A stretch of DNA of 64,000 nucleotides from Piezodorus guildinii (GCA_023052935.1 CM041292.1:84053669-84117668), one strand, 5' to 3'; shown: positions 22,839 to 35,214, numbered from the stretch's first letter. The notes: generated from the sequence alone by a model not told the origin. Program-made: numbers and translations.

Positions 22839-22880
22839 TCTCTGATGATCTCTCGCTGATTTGGCTGAAACGTTGTAAAT
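22839..22880 (+). other. CTGATGA ... GAAACGTTG motif
   Basis: TCTGATGATC and GGCTGAAACGTTGTAAATT are separated by about 12 bp. This is the same word order as the foldback motif family at 17762, 31317, 38789, 39120, 42872 and 43272, but the central stem is poor and no second arm was found. Confidence 0.3.
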
Positions 22881-22889
22881 TTTACATAT

Positions 22890-24880
22890 AATATCAAAAT
22901 AAAATATTTAAAATAAAAAAAGATTGACGCCTGATTATTCTTCCTAGGATTACGTATTTCCAGAAAGCTTCAACTAATTATCGTATACAGTTCCTCCATA
23001 AAAATATCAATAGTAAAGAACTCCTTTTCGAATAAACAATATTTCGTGGTAAATTTAATTATTAGTGTTGATTTTTATTAATGTGAAATTTATTAATATC
23101 CATTTAAAATGTTTAAAAAATGATGTAATTCATAGAAAAAGTTATAAATAAAACTATCTTACGTTTAATCCGTCTATGTTTTGTAGACAGATGAATCCAA
23201 GTTATAAATATTTTGAAATTATCTAAAAAGGAATTTTCGATATTCTCATCTTGATAATCCTACAGAACTGTAGAACCCAAAAAACATATTTAATTGCCAA
23301 TTAATTAGGCATATTTTTATTATGCTGTGACCAATAGGAACTAGTTATCCCTTTCTATTTTTGAACTATTAATATAGACTTGGTGACTATCAACTCTAAG
23401 TTTATATTAAATATATATTATATTTCGGTAACTTGTGGTATTTTTCAGTTTTATTAATTGATATTAATTATTTATTACATCATACTGTTATATGTATAAT
23501 TATTGTTGATTACATACCGAATTTTTGGTAAGTATTTAAAATTACTTTTTGTTTTAACAAATATTCCTTATAATAAATAATAAATATAAACAGTAAACAA
23601 AATTATAAATTTATGGGATTAAACTTTTTTATATAGGAATACAAATTTTTAATTATTAAAATATATTTACATGGGGCGTTAAGAGTACTACTGATAGTCT
23701 ACTCTTCCAACCTCAACCTTTATATGATAATGTTAGGGAGTTATTGATTAGCCAATTTGGCTCAAAATCAAAATAAATAAAATCAGCATCAAAATATTCT
23801 TTTGGAGTCATTACCATGACTATATAAGTCTTTTTTTTGTTACTTCCACTCATTGCATGGCTTTAAGTTAGTATTTCAAGAACTGAAAACGAACTATAGT
23901 AGTTGAAGGAAGACTTAATATATTCCTGGGTCATCTGATTCTTCAATCCTATAGTAATAAAATATCTTTAAAATATAATATAGAAAATAATTTTTAAAAT
24001 GACGTAAGCAGAAAATATTTATAAGTGTAAGTTAGCATACACCTAGTATTTGCATGTGTAATTAAATCGATGGAAATAAATCCAAAGACAAACATAATTC
24101 TAGATATGAAACTTCTTGGAACCTTTGACGTTTGCAAAACATCTTAAAAAAAAAAAAAAAAAATCGTTCAGCTAAACATATGAACAAAATGCCTGATCCA
24201 TCATTTGCTTTCTTTGATATAGTTTGTATCACTTAATACAATTATTCTTATCGTTTTCCGTCTTCCTCAGATATAGAAAACATTAATTTAAAGCAAAGCC
24301 GAAAAACAACTTTAGCTTTTAGTAAAAAAATAATTAAGTAAATTGGTCCTGTAATAAATAAGTGACAGATTTTTATTTTCCTGTAACATTTTAAAATGGG
24401 TTAGTACCTTTGACTTATACTGTCTGCCCATAGATAGTCGCTTGCGATATGAACAAGACCTTAAAGTCAATAGGAATAGGGCAATGGCCCAAAAAATATG
24501 GGAGGTTAGAGGAACCAGCTCTTTAAATCTTACTTTAACTATCATCATATTATCATTTTTTTTTTTATCCAGTTTATATTTTGAATTATAAAATGAATCT
24601 AAGCCCTTAGATTAGCAGTCTTTGTACGGCCCTTGATCCAAGTAGTAATAGAAAATTGAATCGCTTTTGTTTCATATTGTACAAAGCAACTTCAAATTAA
24701 TGAGGAATATCATGCTTGAAGCTATTCCAAACTGTAGCTGTCAAGAACATTATAATGTGATGGTGTCAGAAAGTTTAAATAAAATTTTTTCAGCTTTATT
24801 ACGCCGATGTTAATGGAATTACATTAATTTCTATTTTTTGAAGAATAATGTAGTTATTAATAATTATATGATAATATGGT
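22890..24880. other. AT-rich stretch, no gene seen
   Basis: No supported feature. A 78-codon minus ORF at 24312-24548 has no motif and is treated as chance. Confidence 0.35.
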
Positions 24881-24889
24881 TATTTTTTT

Positions 24890-25095
24890 TTAGTCGATTC
24901 AAAAAGAAATAGCGACCTAGACAGAAGATAGAGAGAGGGCTAGAAAGATAGCCGATATTGACCCAACCGGTTCTAGAAAGTGGCGGCCTATGCTAGGCTC
25001 TTTGACATAGGCCCGGGTTCCCTTTCACCGCAGCCTTTGCAACTCCTGCTTCAGGGTAGATATCTCGGCTAGTGAAAGATAGCTCTGCGGGTAAT
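24890..25095. repeat. GC-richer unclassified repeat, possible copy 1
   Basis: A segment around GCCGATATTGACCCAACCGG and GGCCCGGGTTCCCTTTCACC stands out in composition. The part at 24945-24985 resembles 42425-42465 (TTGACCCCAATGGTTGTAGA) at roughly two bases in three, so this may be a diverged dispersed repeat. No ORF. Confidence 0.3.
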
Positions 25096-25099
25096 GGGG

Positions 25100-25785
25100 T
25101 CACTGTATTAATAACAAAAGGGAAATGATTTAGTTAATGCTTAATCGAATATTCGTTGATACATTTAACGTAACTCTGTGCTGCTTAGGCTAATCGGTCG
25201 ATGCTACACTAGGAGTACTATATTTTGCCTAAATGATCATTTTTCAAGTGTGTGGACTGATGCACCGGATGTTATGACGAGGTGATACAGGAATACGATA
25301 ACTTTATGTCAAAATAAAAAGCATAATATGCTGCTTAGCTAAGTAACATATTACTTTTAGGAACTAAGCCACTTTCCCTTAAAAATGTGTAAGGTTTTGC
25401 TCATAGTGAAAATGATTATGAGAGCAGAACTATTCTTTGATTGCTATCGCTTCAATTCAGAAGAAAATTCTCATCTTCTTGTAAGCCAACAGACCTCATA
25501 CGTACATAAGCAAAGCTGAATCAGACACCGAGAGTGTTAAAGCGTCACCATATTTCTAGTCAAACGGTACTGTTACATATAAAATCTGGGTGGGTTGAAA
25601 TTCATTTACGGAATAAAAAACTTTCCAATCTTCTAATTAATTATTACCTACAGTATAAACCCATCTTGCTCTTTTTAATTGAACTTTAGAATGACAATAT
25701 GAAAAACATTACAGTGACCTATTGTGAAAGCTGTAATATTTTTCTTTCTATAGGAACATGTTACGTAAAATTTTGTAACATCCAT
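25100..25785. other. No supported feature
   Basis: AT-rich DNA without ORF or recognised repeat. Confidence 0.35.
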
Positions 25786-25790
25786 TCGCA

Positions 25791-26005
25791 TAGGGGTCCC
25801 TGTGGTGTATTAGCTAGCATAACAGCCTTCTATATCCTAGGTCGCGGATTCAAACCTGGCTGGTGACGAGAGGATTTTTAAATAAGAGTGAACAATTATT
25901 TATTTATGGTTTAAAAATTCAGGAGGTGGAGTAAAATGGTGGTCCGAGCATGTGTGATATCAAATATTAAGGGTAAAATACGAAGGGTGGTGTCAAATAC
26001 GTAAA
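25791..26005 (+). mobile_element. SINE-B, diverged copy
   Basis: A tRNA-like head (GTATTAGCTAGCATAACAGC, then B-box GGATTCAAACC) and a body with ATGGTGGTCCGAGC(A)TGTG match the SINE-B consensus visible at 31727 and 32706, but with an internal insertion. Confidence 0.6.
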
Positions 26006-26014
26006 TTTTAATTT

Positions 26015-26165
26015 AGGACTGTAAGGATTAGATGCGGAAAAAATTCGAATTTAGTAGTACCCAAAGAACAACTCCGTAAGCAAGATTGGTCTTATGATAG
26101 TCATGTGGATTAGCCTTTTGTAGTAAGACTAAGATTTGACCGTTTGTCTTATTAACTTCTTTTCT
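26015..26165 (-). pseudogene. Short Jockey-like LINE fragment
   Basis: Aligns without large gaps with 55188-55335, inside the RT thumb of the Jockey insertion at 54800-55618. Shared words are CAACTCCGTAAG, GGTCTTATGAT and GTCTT(G)TTA. It encodes only a small interrupted piece. Confidence 0.55.
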
Positions 26166-26314
26166 ACATCATTGATGACGTAGTTTGCAATTTAAATAAA
26201 TATCACAATAGTAATAGTGATCTGGCCGTTAGAGCACACATCAATAGGTTAAAATTATATATTGATTTCTAATTTACATTTATACTTATATATTAACCAA
26301 TTTCAAATAAAATC

Positions 26315-26505
26315 GTGTGCTTCTAGAACCATGCAGGGTCTTGCTTGAATAGTACACAGATTCGCATTGTTTCTAGACCAATGAGGTGATTAGGCCGAAA
26401 TCTCGCACAGCAGCCATGTTTTCTTTTCGCGTAATCCCACCCACTTTATCGAGGCTAGGTGTGTCCCAGGAGGGTCTCTATAACCCAGGTTCACCCGCCT
26501 GCTTA
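26315..26505 (-). mobile_element. SINE-C fragment
   Basis: Matches the inverse of the body of the young SINE-C at 44121-44471: GGGTCTTG, TTTCTAG(A/G)CCAA, CAATGAGGTGATTAGGCC, CCAGGAGGGTCTC. The tRNA head is lost. Confidence 0.6.
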
Positions 26506-26509
26506 AATA

Positions 26510-27540
26510 ATGAAATATATATTATTATTCTGCTCCCACTCTGTACTGATATTAATAATAGATAATTTTAATGCTTATATAATTTTCTTAGTCACGCTAA
26601 ATTATCCTGATCTAGTAATTTATTCGACATACACACATTTTTTTTTTTATTGTAATGTATATTGAGGAAAGCTTATACATTCCTTTATTTAATCATTAAT
26701 TATGGGAATTAACATTTTTATTGTATATACTAGACAAATAGGTATCTATTTCCTTATAGTGATTGATAACTGGTTGGAATTCTAGAGTATCAAGCAAACA
26801 AGACAAATTTCAATTTCAGTTTCAAGAGCCTATTAAAAACGAAAGGAAATTCTCTGACTCGTTAAAAATTATCTCATGATCAGCTTCACACTTCTGATAT
26901 TTTGTTAGTTCGGGGATATCAAGGCGTTGAAATCAATATAATAATGATTAAAAACAATTTAATGAAGAGTTTTGGATTAAGTTCTGAATGATGTTTTAGT
27001 CTTTTTTAGAAATTGTATAAGGTCTCAAAATTTGACAGAAATATCACAGTGTATTGAATAATTTTAAAGTATTATTTTATTTTATTTTTTTGTTAGCTCC
27101 TATAATCATATTTTATTCGAAATTGAGAAAATAAAGTTTCGATTTATTAATAGCATACTTATCTAATACATTAATTTAAGTAAATTAAGTAACCTTTATT
27201 ATTAAAAGTGTTGTTATTGTAGTTTATATGTAATGACAGATAAGATTATTTTGTTAAGATAATTTGTATGTTTCATTTAAAGTTTTCTTGGTTAAAAGCT
27301 GTTAAAAATAGTTGAGGCAACAATGATTATTGAATAACAGAATATCATTAATGATCATCTGATTGAATCTATTTATTTAAACATTGAGATTTAGCTAATT
27401 TCTTTAAGCAGATGGGTAATTATATTTACGTTAGCTGGGATCAACTTGTCCATAAGTGTACTTTATGTTCCAACATGATGCATATAAATAATAGACTAAA
27501 GAATACTGATAGTTAGCGAATAAATATAAGTAAACTGAGG
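26510..27540. other. AT-rich stretch, nothing seen
   Basis: No ORF, SINE or LINE motif recognised. Confidence 0.35.
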
Positions 27541-27544
27541 GCCA

Positions 27545-27680
27545 TTTCATTGCTAATCTGTTCAGAGACCGAAACACGCATTTGGAGAGCTGCAGTAGGA
27601 ACTGGTCTAGTTTTTGGGTCAGTGCACCGTACGCCGTCCGGCGGAAATTTCCGTTGAGATTATTTGTCTTTATGATATGT
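27545..27680. promoter_or_regulatory. GC-rich island, possible promoter or exon
   Basis: The sequence around GTGCACCGTACGCCGTCCGG is the most GC- and CpG-rich short patch in this part. TCAGTG just before it resembles an initiator. No open frame with splice sites can be defined. Confidence 0.2.
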
Positions 27681-27689
27681 CAACCAGCA

Positions 27690-29340
27690 CCTTCTTGAGA
27701 TTTTTGGAATACCAACACTTTTAATTGAATTAAATAAACGAATCCATGATGTTAGATATGGTTTACTCAGACATTGGATACTTTTGAGAAGTGGATATCT
27801 TCAATTCATCTCCTAAAACTTGATTTTCATACATTACTTCGATAACTGGTTCTTTTTATAGTTTTTTGAGTTCTTGATTGTATGATAATTACACAGTACT
27901 TTAATTTTTTCTTATATGTAACTTTATTATTCAAGTAATTTTAATTTTACTCATTGAATTTTAATACACTTTCTTTTTTATTGATTTTTTTTTTATTGAG
28001 CATTTCGAATAATTCGTGTTATCAAATATTAATATTATTATTACACAACTAACTTTATTTTGCAAATAACTATTTGAAATTTTCTAAAATTAACTGCCTC
28101 ATCTCTTTTAGTTCTGACTATATTTCTTCACATAAACATCTTTTTTTAAATTATCATCACAATCTAACATTAGATGCTATTCCGATCATTATGGCTTAAG
28201 GAAAGATAGAAGAATCAGAAGATTTTTTATAATATCAATGTAAAATTTGAATTGGTCTCATGTTTAAGGCAATTTCAACAAATTGTCATACCGCCAATAA
28301 ATTATACCGTACATTAAAACTCATAATATACATAGAAAATGATGAAATAGAAGAAAGTAGGTTGAAATTTTACTCAATTTTCTATTTGTCTATCCAGGTT
28401 TATATTGGTGAAAATAGGTTATCGTATTTGTGGGTATAGGTATAGGTATTCATCTATTTGATACTATCCAAACAATGCAGTATATTTACTCGTATGGCCC
28501 CCTTTTGTTGATTCTGGAGTATAGATTTTAACCAATGCAAACAAACACAGTAAATTTTGAGTGAGCAGCCTTGTGTACAAAGCGTATTAACCACATAAGT
28601 TATTTCACATGTTATGATGTCTGCAAAAGTCCATGGACCACAAAAAATAAAAAGAATTATACCTAAAAAAGTCAATAAACAAAGAAAGAAATATCATTTA
28701 AGATTTGATAGACCAATGTTTATAGCACACGTTTTTAAACACACAAATGCGTTGAACTCTCTCCTCGCTGAGAGAGGTAGGTCGTGGTGAAAGATGTGGA
28801 TCAAATTGGTTATATCTGGTTTACAGCCTATTTAACTGTCATCTGCAGTTTATTTCGATAGATATACAAACGGTTATCAGGTTGATTTAATTATAATTTA
28901 ATCTGAAACAACTGTACAATAAAAATGTTATTTGTATTACAAAATTCAAATTTTTGCTCTCATTTTACTAATTGACATGTTTACAATGCGCTTTTACCGA
29001 ATGGTGAACTTACTCTTTGTTGTGTTAAACTGAAGATTCAACGATAATTAGTAATTTTTCCTGACAAATTTAAGAAACAGAATAAAAACAAACGAACATA
29101 ATAAGAAAATCATATCTACTTTTTTACGCTAACTCAATTATTTATCTATAAATACATAGAACTGACTAAAAATCGCCTTGGATAATTTTAACCATTGAAC
29201 TCAACATGGTGAAAGAACTGTCGTTAAATTTATTAGTATAATAAATTATATTTATAATTGATTCATGAATTAAGGGTTAAATATAAACAATAATAAGTCG
29301 TTTCTATTCATTTGTAAGAGTTACTATTTGATAGATCCCA
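27690..29340. other. AT-rich stretch, nothing seen
   Basis: A 73-codon minus ORF at 28454-28675 lacks motifs. No repeat recognised. Confidence 0.35.
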
Positions 29341-29344
29341 ATAT

Positions 29345-29715
29345 ATATATATTACTTCCACTTTATGAAATATAAAGTATGGGAAAGTATTAAAATTTTA
29401 AAAATATTCATATTTCAGTTTTTATTGGAAATGCCTTTTTTAGGGTCCCCTGAGATAGCGAGTTTAATAAAAATCCTTTTTGAGAAAAAAGTGCGAAATG
29501 CAGCTCCGATCAGCCAAATTTGGTAAAATATCTTGGCTCAAAGTATTCGTACTACTTTTTGTTTTCGTGCTAAACACACACCTACACAGGATTTTTTTTT
29601 ATTTGTTATTTGAACTCATGGCATTCTAAAAGGTGTATCAGTTGAAACCTGGAATTCGATAATTCCGAATGTTCACAAACATTTTCCTTACCATATATTT
29701 AATATATAAAGTAAT
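29345..29715 (+). repeat. Repeat family D, copy 2, with inverted ends
   Basis: From about 29457 the order of blocks follows 46450-46795: GCGAGTTTAATAAAAATC, AAAGTGCGAAATGC, the CACACAC block, GTTATTTGA, a closing AT-rich end. The left 85 bp (GGGAAAGTATT ... GGAAATGCC) is an inverse version of the right end, so this copy has terminal inverted repeats of roughly 80 bp. A non-autonomous DNA element is a reasonable reading. Confidence 0.5.
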
Positions 29716-29743
29716 AGCTTTTATATTAATTTTAAGAACCAAA

Positions 29744-30200
29744 GTAAGTGAATGTCGTGTGTAACCCGCATCAAACTTATTTTACAAAATATAAAAATAT
29801 AGACTTTGGTAAGTATTATGAGGAGTCAAAATCATAGTTTAAACTAATGATCTGACTTCTATCTTATTTACAGATATCGACAATATTCAAAACAACAAAA
29901 AACTAAACATTATAACATTAAGTGTACAGTATTATCATAAAAATAATATGTTTTTAAAAGATAGTTTTGCCTCTTTCCTACTACACGCCAAAGTTTAGAC
30001 TTGCATGTAGGATTGTTTTCCTATGACCGCATGTACAATTAAATATGGGAGTTACGCAGTAGAATTTCCTGAGTAATAATTGCTCTGCATCAAGGCCAAC
30101 ATCCTGCCTATTTTCCAACCAACGTGATTACTATTTAAACCAAAATGTTTCCTACTTTTACACGTGACAATGTTCGTCATCGTAAATTTTACTTTATCAT
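29744..30200. other. Repeat word then plain AT-rich sequence
   Basis: AAGTAAGTGAATGTCGTGTG at 29744-29763 repeats 3253-3275. The remainder has no recognised feature. Confidence 0.4.
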
Positions 30201-30352
30201 AAAAAAAAAAACCTGTACCACTACAATCCATGAAGGGTCTTGGGCTCAGTACATATAGAGATTCGTACTGTTTCTAGGCCAACGGCAGTGCAATGAGGTG
30301 ATTAGGCCTTAATCACGCTCAACCGCCAGGTTTTTCCCCAATTAATTTGGGT
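30201..30352 (-). mobile_element. SINE-C, 3' half
   Basis: Exact-looking inverse match to the 3' half of the SINE-C at 44121-44471. It starts at the tail (A run here, poly(T) in sense orientation) and ends inside CCAATTAATTTGG. 5' truncated, head absent. Little divergence, so probably young. Confidence 0.75.
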
Positions 30353-30359
30353 ACCTTAA

Positions 30360-31260
30360 GCATGAAACTCATGCCTCCAGAAGTCTTAACGACTGAAACT
30401 CAACACATCCGTAACAGGATACATTGTTACTTTATCATAACAAATTAAAAATTAGTTTAACAAATTAGACTCTAAAGAGCTCTAGTATAAGAATTAAATG
30501 CTTATCCCAAGTTCTATCATGTTATTTTTTAAATGGAAGTAATTAGAGGCACTTTTAAGTTAATGACTTTTGATTCATTTTTTTTTTTTTTAATATTCAA
30601 GGTCTCAACACGTATAGGACGGTTTCCCTTATGTTTCCAATCTAGTCTTGACAAAGAGTTGATATCCATAATATTCTTCAATATCTGACCGGATTCGAAT
30701 AGGTTAAGCTAAGGCAATCTTGGGAAACAACAGGTTTTTGTTTGGAATCTATATTTATGAGTAAAAGTACCTTACACTCACTTTTCTGGTCATCGCAACA
30801 TTTCAAAAATTACAATTAAAATGGATGTGGAGCTGAAATTTTTCTTTGAGATTCATCTTACTGTCTAGATGTTTGTTACGAATGATGGGTTTGAAACAAT
30901 TCGTTCTCTATGGGGTAGAAAAAAAATAGTTTTCGAATGAGTCAAAAACTATACATCTTCTGAAAAAAATTATAAGTACTCATTTGAACAATAATCGAAT
31001 AATTTCTAAAGGAATAAAATCAAAATAATTTAAACCTATCTAGCATTTGCTAAGGTACTGTCAGTATAAAAAAAATATTAAGCCATAATAGATCTCTTAA
31101 TATTTCGTGTGGAGGTCACCATGAAAACACGGTTACAATTGTCACTGCTAAATTTGGCCCAATATTATTCAGATACTCCATTAATTAACAACAGTTCATT
31201 TATATTGCACATAAAAATAGCAGAAATTGGTAACTACTTTACTGATAACGAAGTATGTAT
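30360..31260. other. AT-rich stretch, nothing seen
   Basis: Only a 65-codon plus ORF (31109-31306) without motifs. Confidence 0.35.
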
Positions 31261-31268
31261 TATATATA

Positions 31269-31679
31269 TAAGTTTGTGTTGTTCTCAGGTTTCAATCAAT
31301 GAATAAACAATTTTATCTATGCGACGTTTCGAGAATTTATTGTTCTCATAATCATGCCTTAACAGTGGAAAAACAAAAAAACAGAACATTAATATTATTA
31401 TACAATAATTAATATATGATGTTATTGTTAGAGATATAAAGAAGAGTACATTGAACAATGAATAATCATACAGTAGGTACATAGTATACACAGTGTGATT
31501 ATTCATTGTTCAATGTACTCTTCTTTATATCTCTAACAATAACATCATATATTAATTATTGTATAATAATATTAATGTTCTGTTTTTTTGTTTTTCCACA
31601 TGATTATGAGAACAATAAATTCTCGAAACAGATAAAATTGTTTATTCATTGACTGAAACCTGAGAACAACACAAACTTA
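31269..31679. repeat. Long palindrome, arms of about 190-200 bp, 21-bp loop
   Basis: The left arm 31269-31471 and right arm 31493-31679 are almost perfect inverse complements. They start with TAAGTTTGTGTTGTTCTCAG and close at AATCATAC / GTGTGATT. The only length differences are 7 bp (ATGCGAC) and 9 bp (CCTTAACAG) present in the left arm only. A conserved motif (TGATTATGAGAA, loop, TTCTCGAAACGT on the minus strand) sits in the left arm at 31317-31357. No ORF. Confidence 0.9.
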
Positions 31680-31726
31680 AATTATCAACAGTCGAGAACT
31701 GATCAAACAATATATATATATATATG

Positions 31727-32021
31727 TGTGTGTGTGAGGGATTACCTGTAGCATGGTGGTTAGCATACCAGCCTCCTATGCCCAAGGTCCCGGGTTCAAA
31801 CCCGCAGGTAGCTCTAGGATTTTTTAATGGGAGTAAAAAATCCTTAGTTATGCCGTCCTTCGGAGGGGCCGTTGAAAGGTGGTACCGAGCGTGTGCGAAG
31901 ATGGTTACTCGTTAAGGATCCCTATCCTAATTAAACCTGGATAGGAAAAATTTAGGACTCCAACTGTAGCATCATCCGATTAGCCGTAGTACCATAAAGG
32001 GACGTTAAATAAATAAACAAA
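31727..32021 (+). mobile_element. SINE-B, full-length
   Basis: tRNA-like head with A-box (TAGCATGGTGGTTAGCAT) and B-box (GGGTTCAAACCC) about 35 bp apart. The body has TATGCCGTCCTTCGGAGGGG, GTTAAGGATCC and AAACCTGGATAGG. The 3' end is CGTTAAATAAATAAAC. A TA/TG microsatellite lies immediately before the 5' end. A chance ORF of 63 codons crosses the head. Confidence 0.88.
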
Positions 32022-32029
32022 AGAACAAT

Positions 32030-32700
32030 CATTTCTCGTGAGGTTATTTTATAATATGTGTTGAAAACTGCATGAACACATGCATAAAACCAAGATTTAT
32101 AGTATATTCATATAACCAAAAATCTATCCAAAAATATTATAGATTATAATTAAATAATTTGTACTAATATTGCACCAAATTTCATTGATTGGAGGTTAGT
32201 TGTATGTTACTTCTAAATGATTACGTAAGATATAATAATTTTGTAGCATGTGAAATGTTATTAAACTATGTTAATATTAAAATATTTAAATACTATTAAT
32301 TAATCAATTAAAAGGCTCGAAACGTTGTTCAGAGGAAACATTTAACATTTTTGAAATTAATTCACTTAAATTTTAAAATAAGTTAATATTCCGTTTGAAA
32401 GCTCAAGAGAGTAGTTAATGTTATTTCACACAGATTATTTCTCATTGTATTTGATTAACCTTGATGTTTTTCAGCTTTCCATTGTTAATTTATTTTCAAA
32501 ATTTATTTTCGCCCTCGACCATGTCTTATTATATAATTTCAATACTTATTTTATTTTAATTTTATGCCATTCTTAGTATTTATATACCTCCATGCATTAA
32601 TTTAAATAAAAGATAAATATAATTATTTTATTCACTTGGTGGTTAATCATTGAATATACAAAACCAATTAAATATTGCATAGCATAATTTAAATTTATCA
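32030..32700. other. AT-rich stretch with one isolated motif
   Basis: GGCTCGAAACGTTGTTC at 32313-32330 shares the GAAACGTT word of the foldback family without a visible partner arm. Otherwise nothing. Confidence 0.35.
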
Positions 32701-32705
32701 AATAG

Positions 32706-32988
32706 GAGTTACCAGCGGCATGGTGATTAACATAACAGTCTCCTTTGCCCAAGACATTGGGTTCAAACCCGCAGGTGGCCCTAGGATTTTTTTAATGGGA
32801 GTAGAATGGTCCTTTGGAGGGGACGTTAAAAAGCGGTCCCGAGCTTTTCCGATGTCAGGTACTCTTTAAAGATCATTCCTTATTCTGATTAAACCTGGAT
32901 AGGCAAAATTTAGGACTACCACTGTAACATCGTCCGATTAGCCACAGCAGCATAAAGGGGCGTTAAATAAATAAACAAACAAACAAAA
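32706..32988 (+). mobile_element. SINE-B, full-length
   Basis: Same layout as the 31727 copy with a few substitutions: head GGCATGGTGATTAACATAAC, B-box GGGTTCAAACCC, and a 3' tail TTAAATAAATAAACAAACAA. A-box somewhat degraded. Confidence 0.88.
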
Positions 32989-32999
32989 TCAATAAATTC

Positions 33000-34055
33000 T
33001 GACAGGTAAGAATAGTAGGATATGAAAATATAAAAATTAAAACATAATAAAACAATACGGTTAAATGATCCAAATTTAAAAAAAAACATTACATGCAAAT
33101 TCTAGATCACATTAACACAGTTCAAAACTAAGCTATGCATATCAAAAATCTAAAAATGACCCATCTAATATAAACAGCTCACGAGTTTCAGATATTCCGA
33201 CAAATATTCAAGATACATATAGATAAGATTTTAAAGATGCTTAAGCTTACACGAAGTAGTATTTTTTCAGTATGTATTCAGACTATTAATTGTAGATGTA
33301 CTATTGCTCATTTAAATAATAGAATTAACTACTGGTTAGGTATACACGGGTGTTTTAGAAACTCTATTTATTTATTCTTTACTTTAGTTTTTAATTAAGC
33401 AATATTATCCATCATATAAAAAAAACAACTTCAGTACAGTACACAGAGTATAGGAAGGTACGTTTAATGCCCCATAAGTTGGAATCATAAAGGACCAAAC
33501 CAGTCTCCTCGTGCTATTCCTCGGAGACACTCGAATTTTACTTCGATTTTATTGAGTTATTTCGGTCCGTTGATCACAGCCTCAAATGGGGACGCATCAT
33601 GGAAGCGTATCCTATTTTTATTTTTAGATTCTAATAATTTAATATCTTAAATTTATTTCAAAACCGTCTATTTCAAATAGATTGAACGTAACACTTTGAT
33701 GAGGCAAAAGCACGCTCAAGGTGGGAGAAACGGGGATTCTCTACCCCTAAAAGACCATTGAAAAAACAAAAGATAATGGTTTATGCAAAGTAAATTCATT
33801 CATAAATCAATCTTTCTTTTTTTAATGTTAATGAGGATTCCATCAGCGACCACTACATCCAGCCATTTAGTGTTTTCCAATTACCCTAGTACGACATAGT
33901 TCCTTTTATATTATTTGGAAATACATTGGAAATTACAAGTGCTGAACAATGTCTATGCCATTGTACATTTTAATGACCATGCCTGAGTCTATGTACTACG
34001 TCAATGTACATGTCGCTTTCTCGGTTCCCAAAGTACTATAACATTCAGTTCAGGG
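33000..34055. other. No supported gene
   Basis: A slightly GC-richer patch at 33470-33610 and 33700-33760 has no consistent frame. The rest is AT-rich. Confidence 0.35.
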
Positions 34056-34059
34056 TCAC

Positions 34060-34262
34060 TTAAGGATACTGGTTCAAATCAGGCTGGTGACTCAAGGATT
34101 TTTAACGGGAGTAAAACAATTCTTGGTTATGCCGTCCTTTGAAAGAGATGTAAAATGGTGGTCCTGAGCCTGTTCGATGTTAGGTACTCGTTAAGGATCC
34201 TTATTAAAACCTGGTTAGCCAAAACTTAGGACTTCAACTGTAGCATCATCATTATCAATAGT
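34060..34262 (+). mobile_element. SINE-B, 5' truncated
   Basis: Begins at the B-box (CTGGTTCAAATC) and follows the SINE-B body (GGTTATGCCGTCCTTTGAA, TACTCGTTAAGGATCC, GGACTTCAACTGTAGCATC). It lacks the A-box region. Confidence 0.75.
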
Positions 34263-34264
34263 CG

Positions 34265-34790
34265 TGCGACGGTGCCTTATTGTTAGTTCAAATTAAGAAG
34301 TACTTAAATCTCCTCCTTATCTCCAAAATGAAATTTCCACCCAAAAATATCTTTGAAACGGTAAGAAAGGAAGACAATTTATAAATTTAATGTTGAGAGG
34401 AACTGAGCTTAGTAGGCTATGCAATAACTTACAGCGACGTTGTCTATTTTCCAACAAAACATACAATACACAAATAAATATATCGTATAAACTTAATACA
34501 TGATAATAGTTCTTCTTTTGCCCGAGGGTATTTTAAGGTTTAAGAATACATAGAAAGTGGCATTCAGAAGAACTCAAGTTATTTCCCAATTCTCAAAAAA
34601 TCCCAATCAGATGCCAATTTTAGGGGAAATCGAGAAATAAAGCAGAGATACCTTTATTTATTTATTTCATTTTCATTGGTACATTCAGCAGAAAATATTA
34701 TTTGAAAAGATTATTTTTTTAATATGTAAGATTAAATCATATATTATTTTACAAACATTCAAAATTGTTGTAATTTTCCTTTTATTAAAC
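34265..34790. other. AT-rich stretch, nothing seen
   Basis: No recognised feature. Confidence 0.35.
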
Positions 34791-34794
34791 TGTA

Positions 34795-35205
34795 TATACC
34801 ACCCAATTCTTCTCGTATCCTATCCTTACAATCCGAAATCCTTCTTAAAATTCTCAACGCTTCTTACATAGTCAGGAATAAAATCATTCATAAAGACTCC
34901 CATGTTCCATATGTTGCTGATATGGATCGTACCAGATATCATTCCTTCCATGAAAAACTTTTCCATTTTCAACATTTTCACTCTAACCCACTAGTGTCGA
35001 TCCTTTCTTCTTCAATTCCTAATAATCCTCCGAGGCGTATGAAGAGAAGATGCCTCAAGACCTAAGTTTAGATTGACTACTAGAGTGCAGTCCAATGGGC
35101 AGTTTCTCTTCATGTTTTCATGTACACTGTAGTTTAGTAGCGTATTTGCTTGTTGTATTATAATATACAGTTGTAAATTTCTATAAAAATGTATTTTAAA
35201 AAACA
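34795..35205 (+). pseudogene. Jockey-like LINE, 3' fragment
   Basis: A frame with breaks reads RILSLQSEILLKILNA, then NKIIHKDSHVPYVADMDR, RYHSFHEKL, SNPLVSILSSSIPNNPPRR and ends MKRR. It matches the C-terminus of the Jockey RT at 54937-55482. A 3' UTR with CAGTTGTAAATTTCTATAAA follows, as in the other copies at 49640 and 54830. Confidence 0.75.
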
Positions 35206-35214
35206 AAATTAATT

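Noticed and set aside
31269..31679. CRISPR-like or satellite array
   Set aside because: There are only two inverted copies and no regularly spaced direct repeats. It is a eukaryotic palindrome.
31724..31915. 63-codon plus ORF
   Set aside because: It is fully inside a tRNA-derived SINE-B and not conserved in the other copies.
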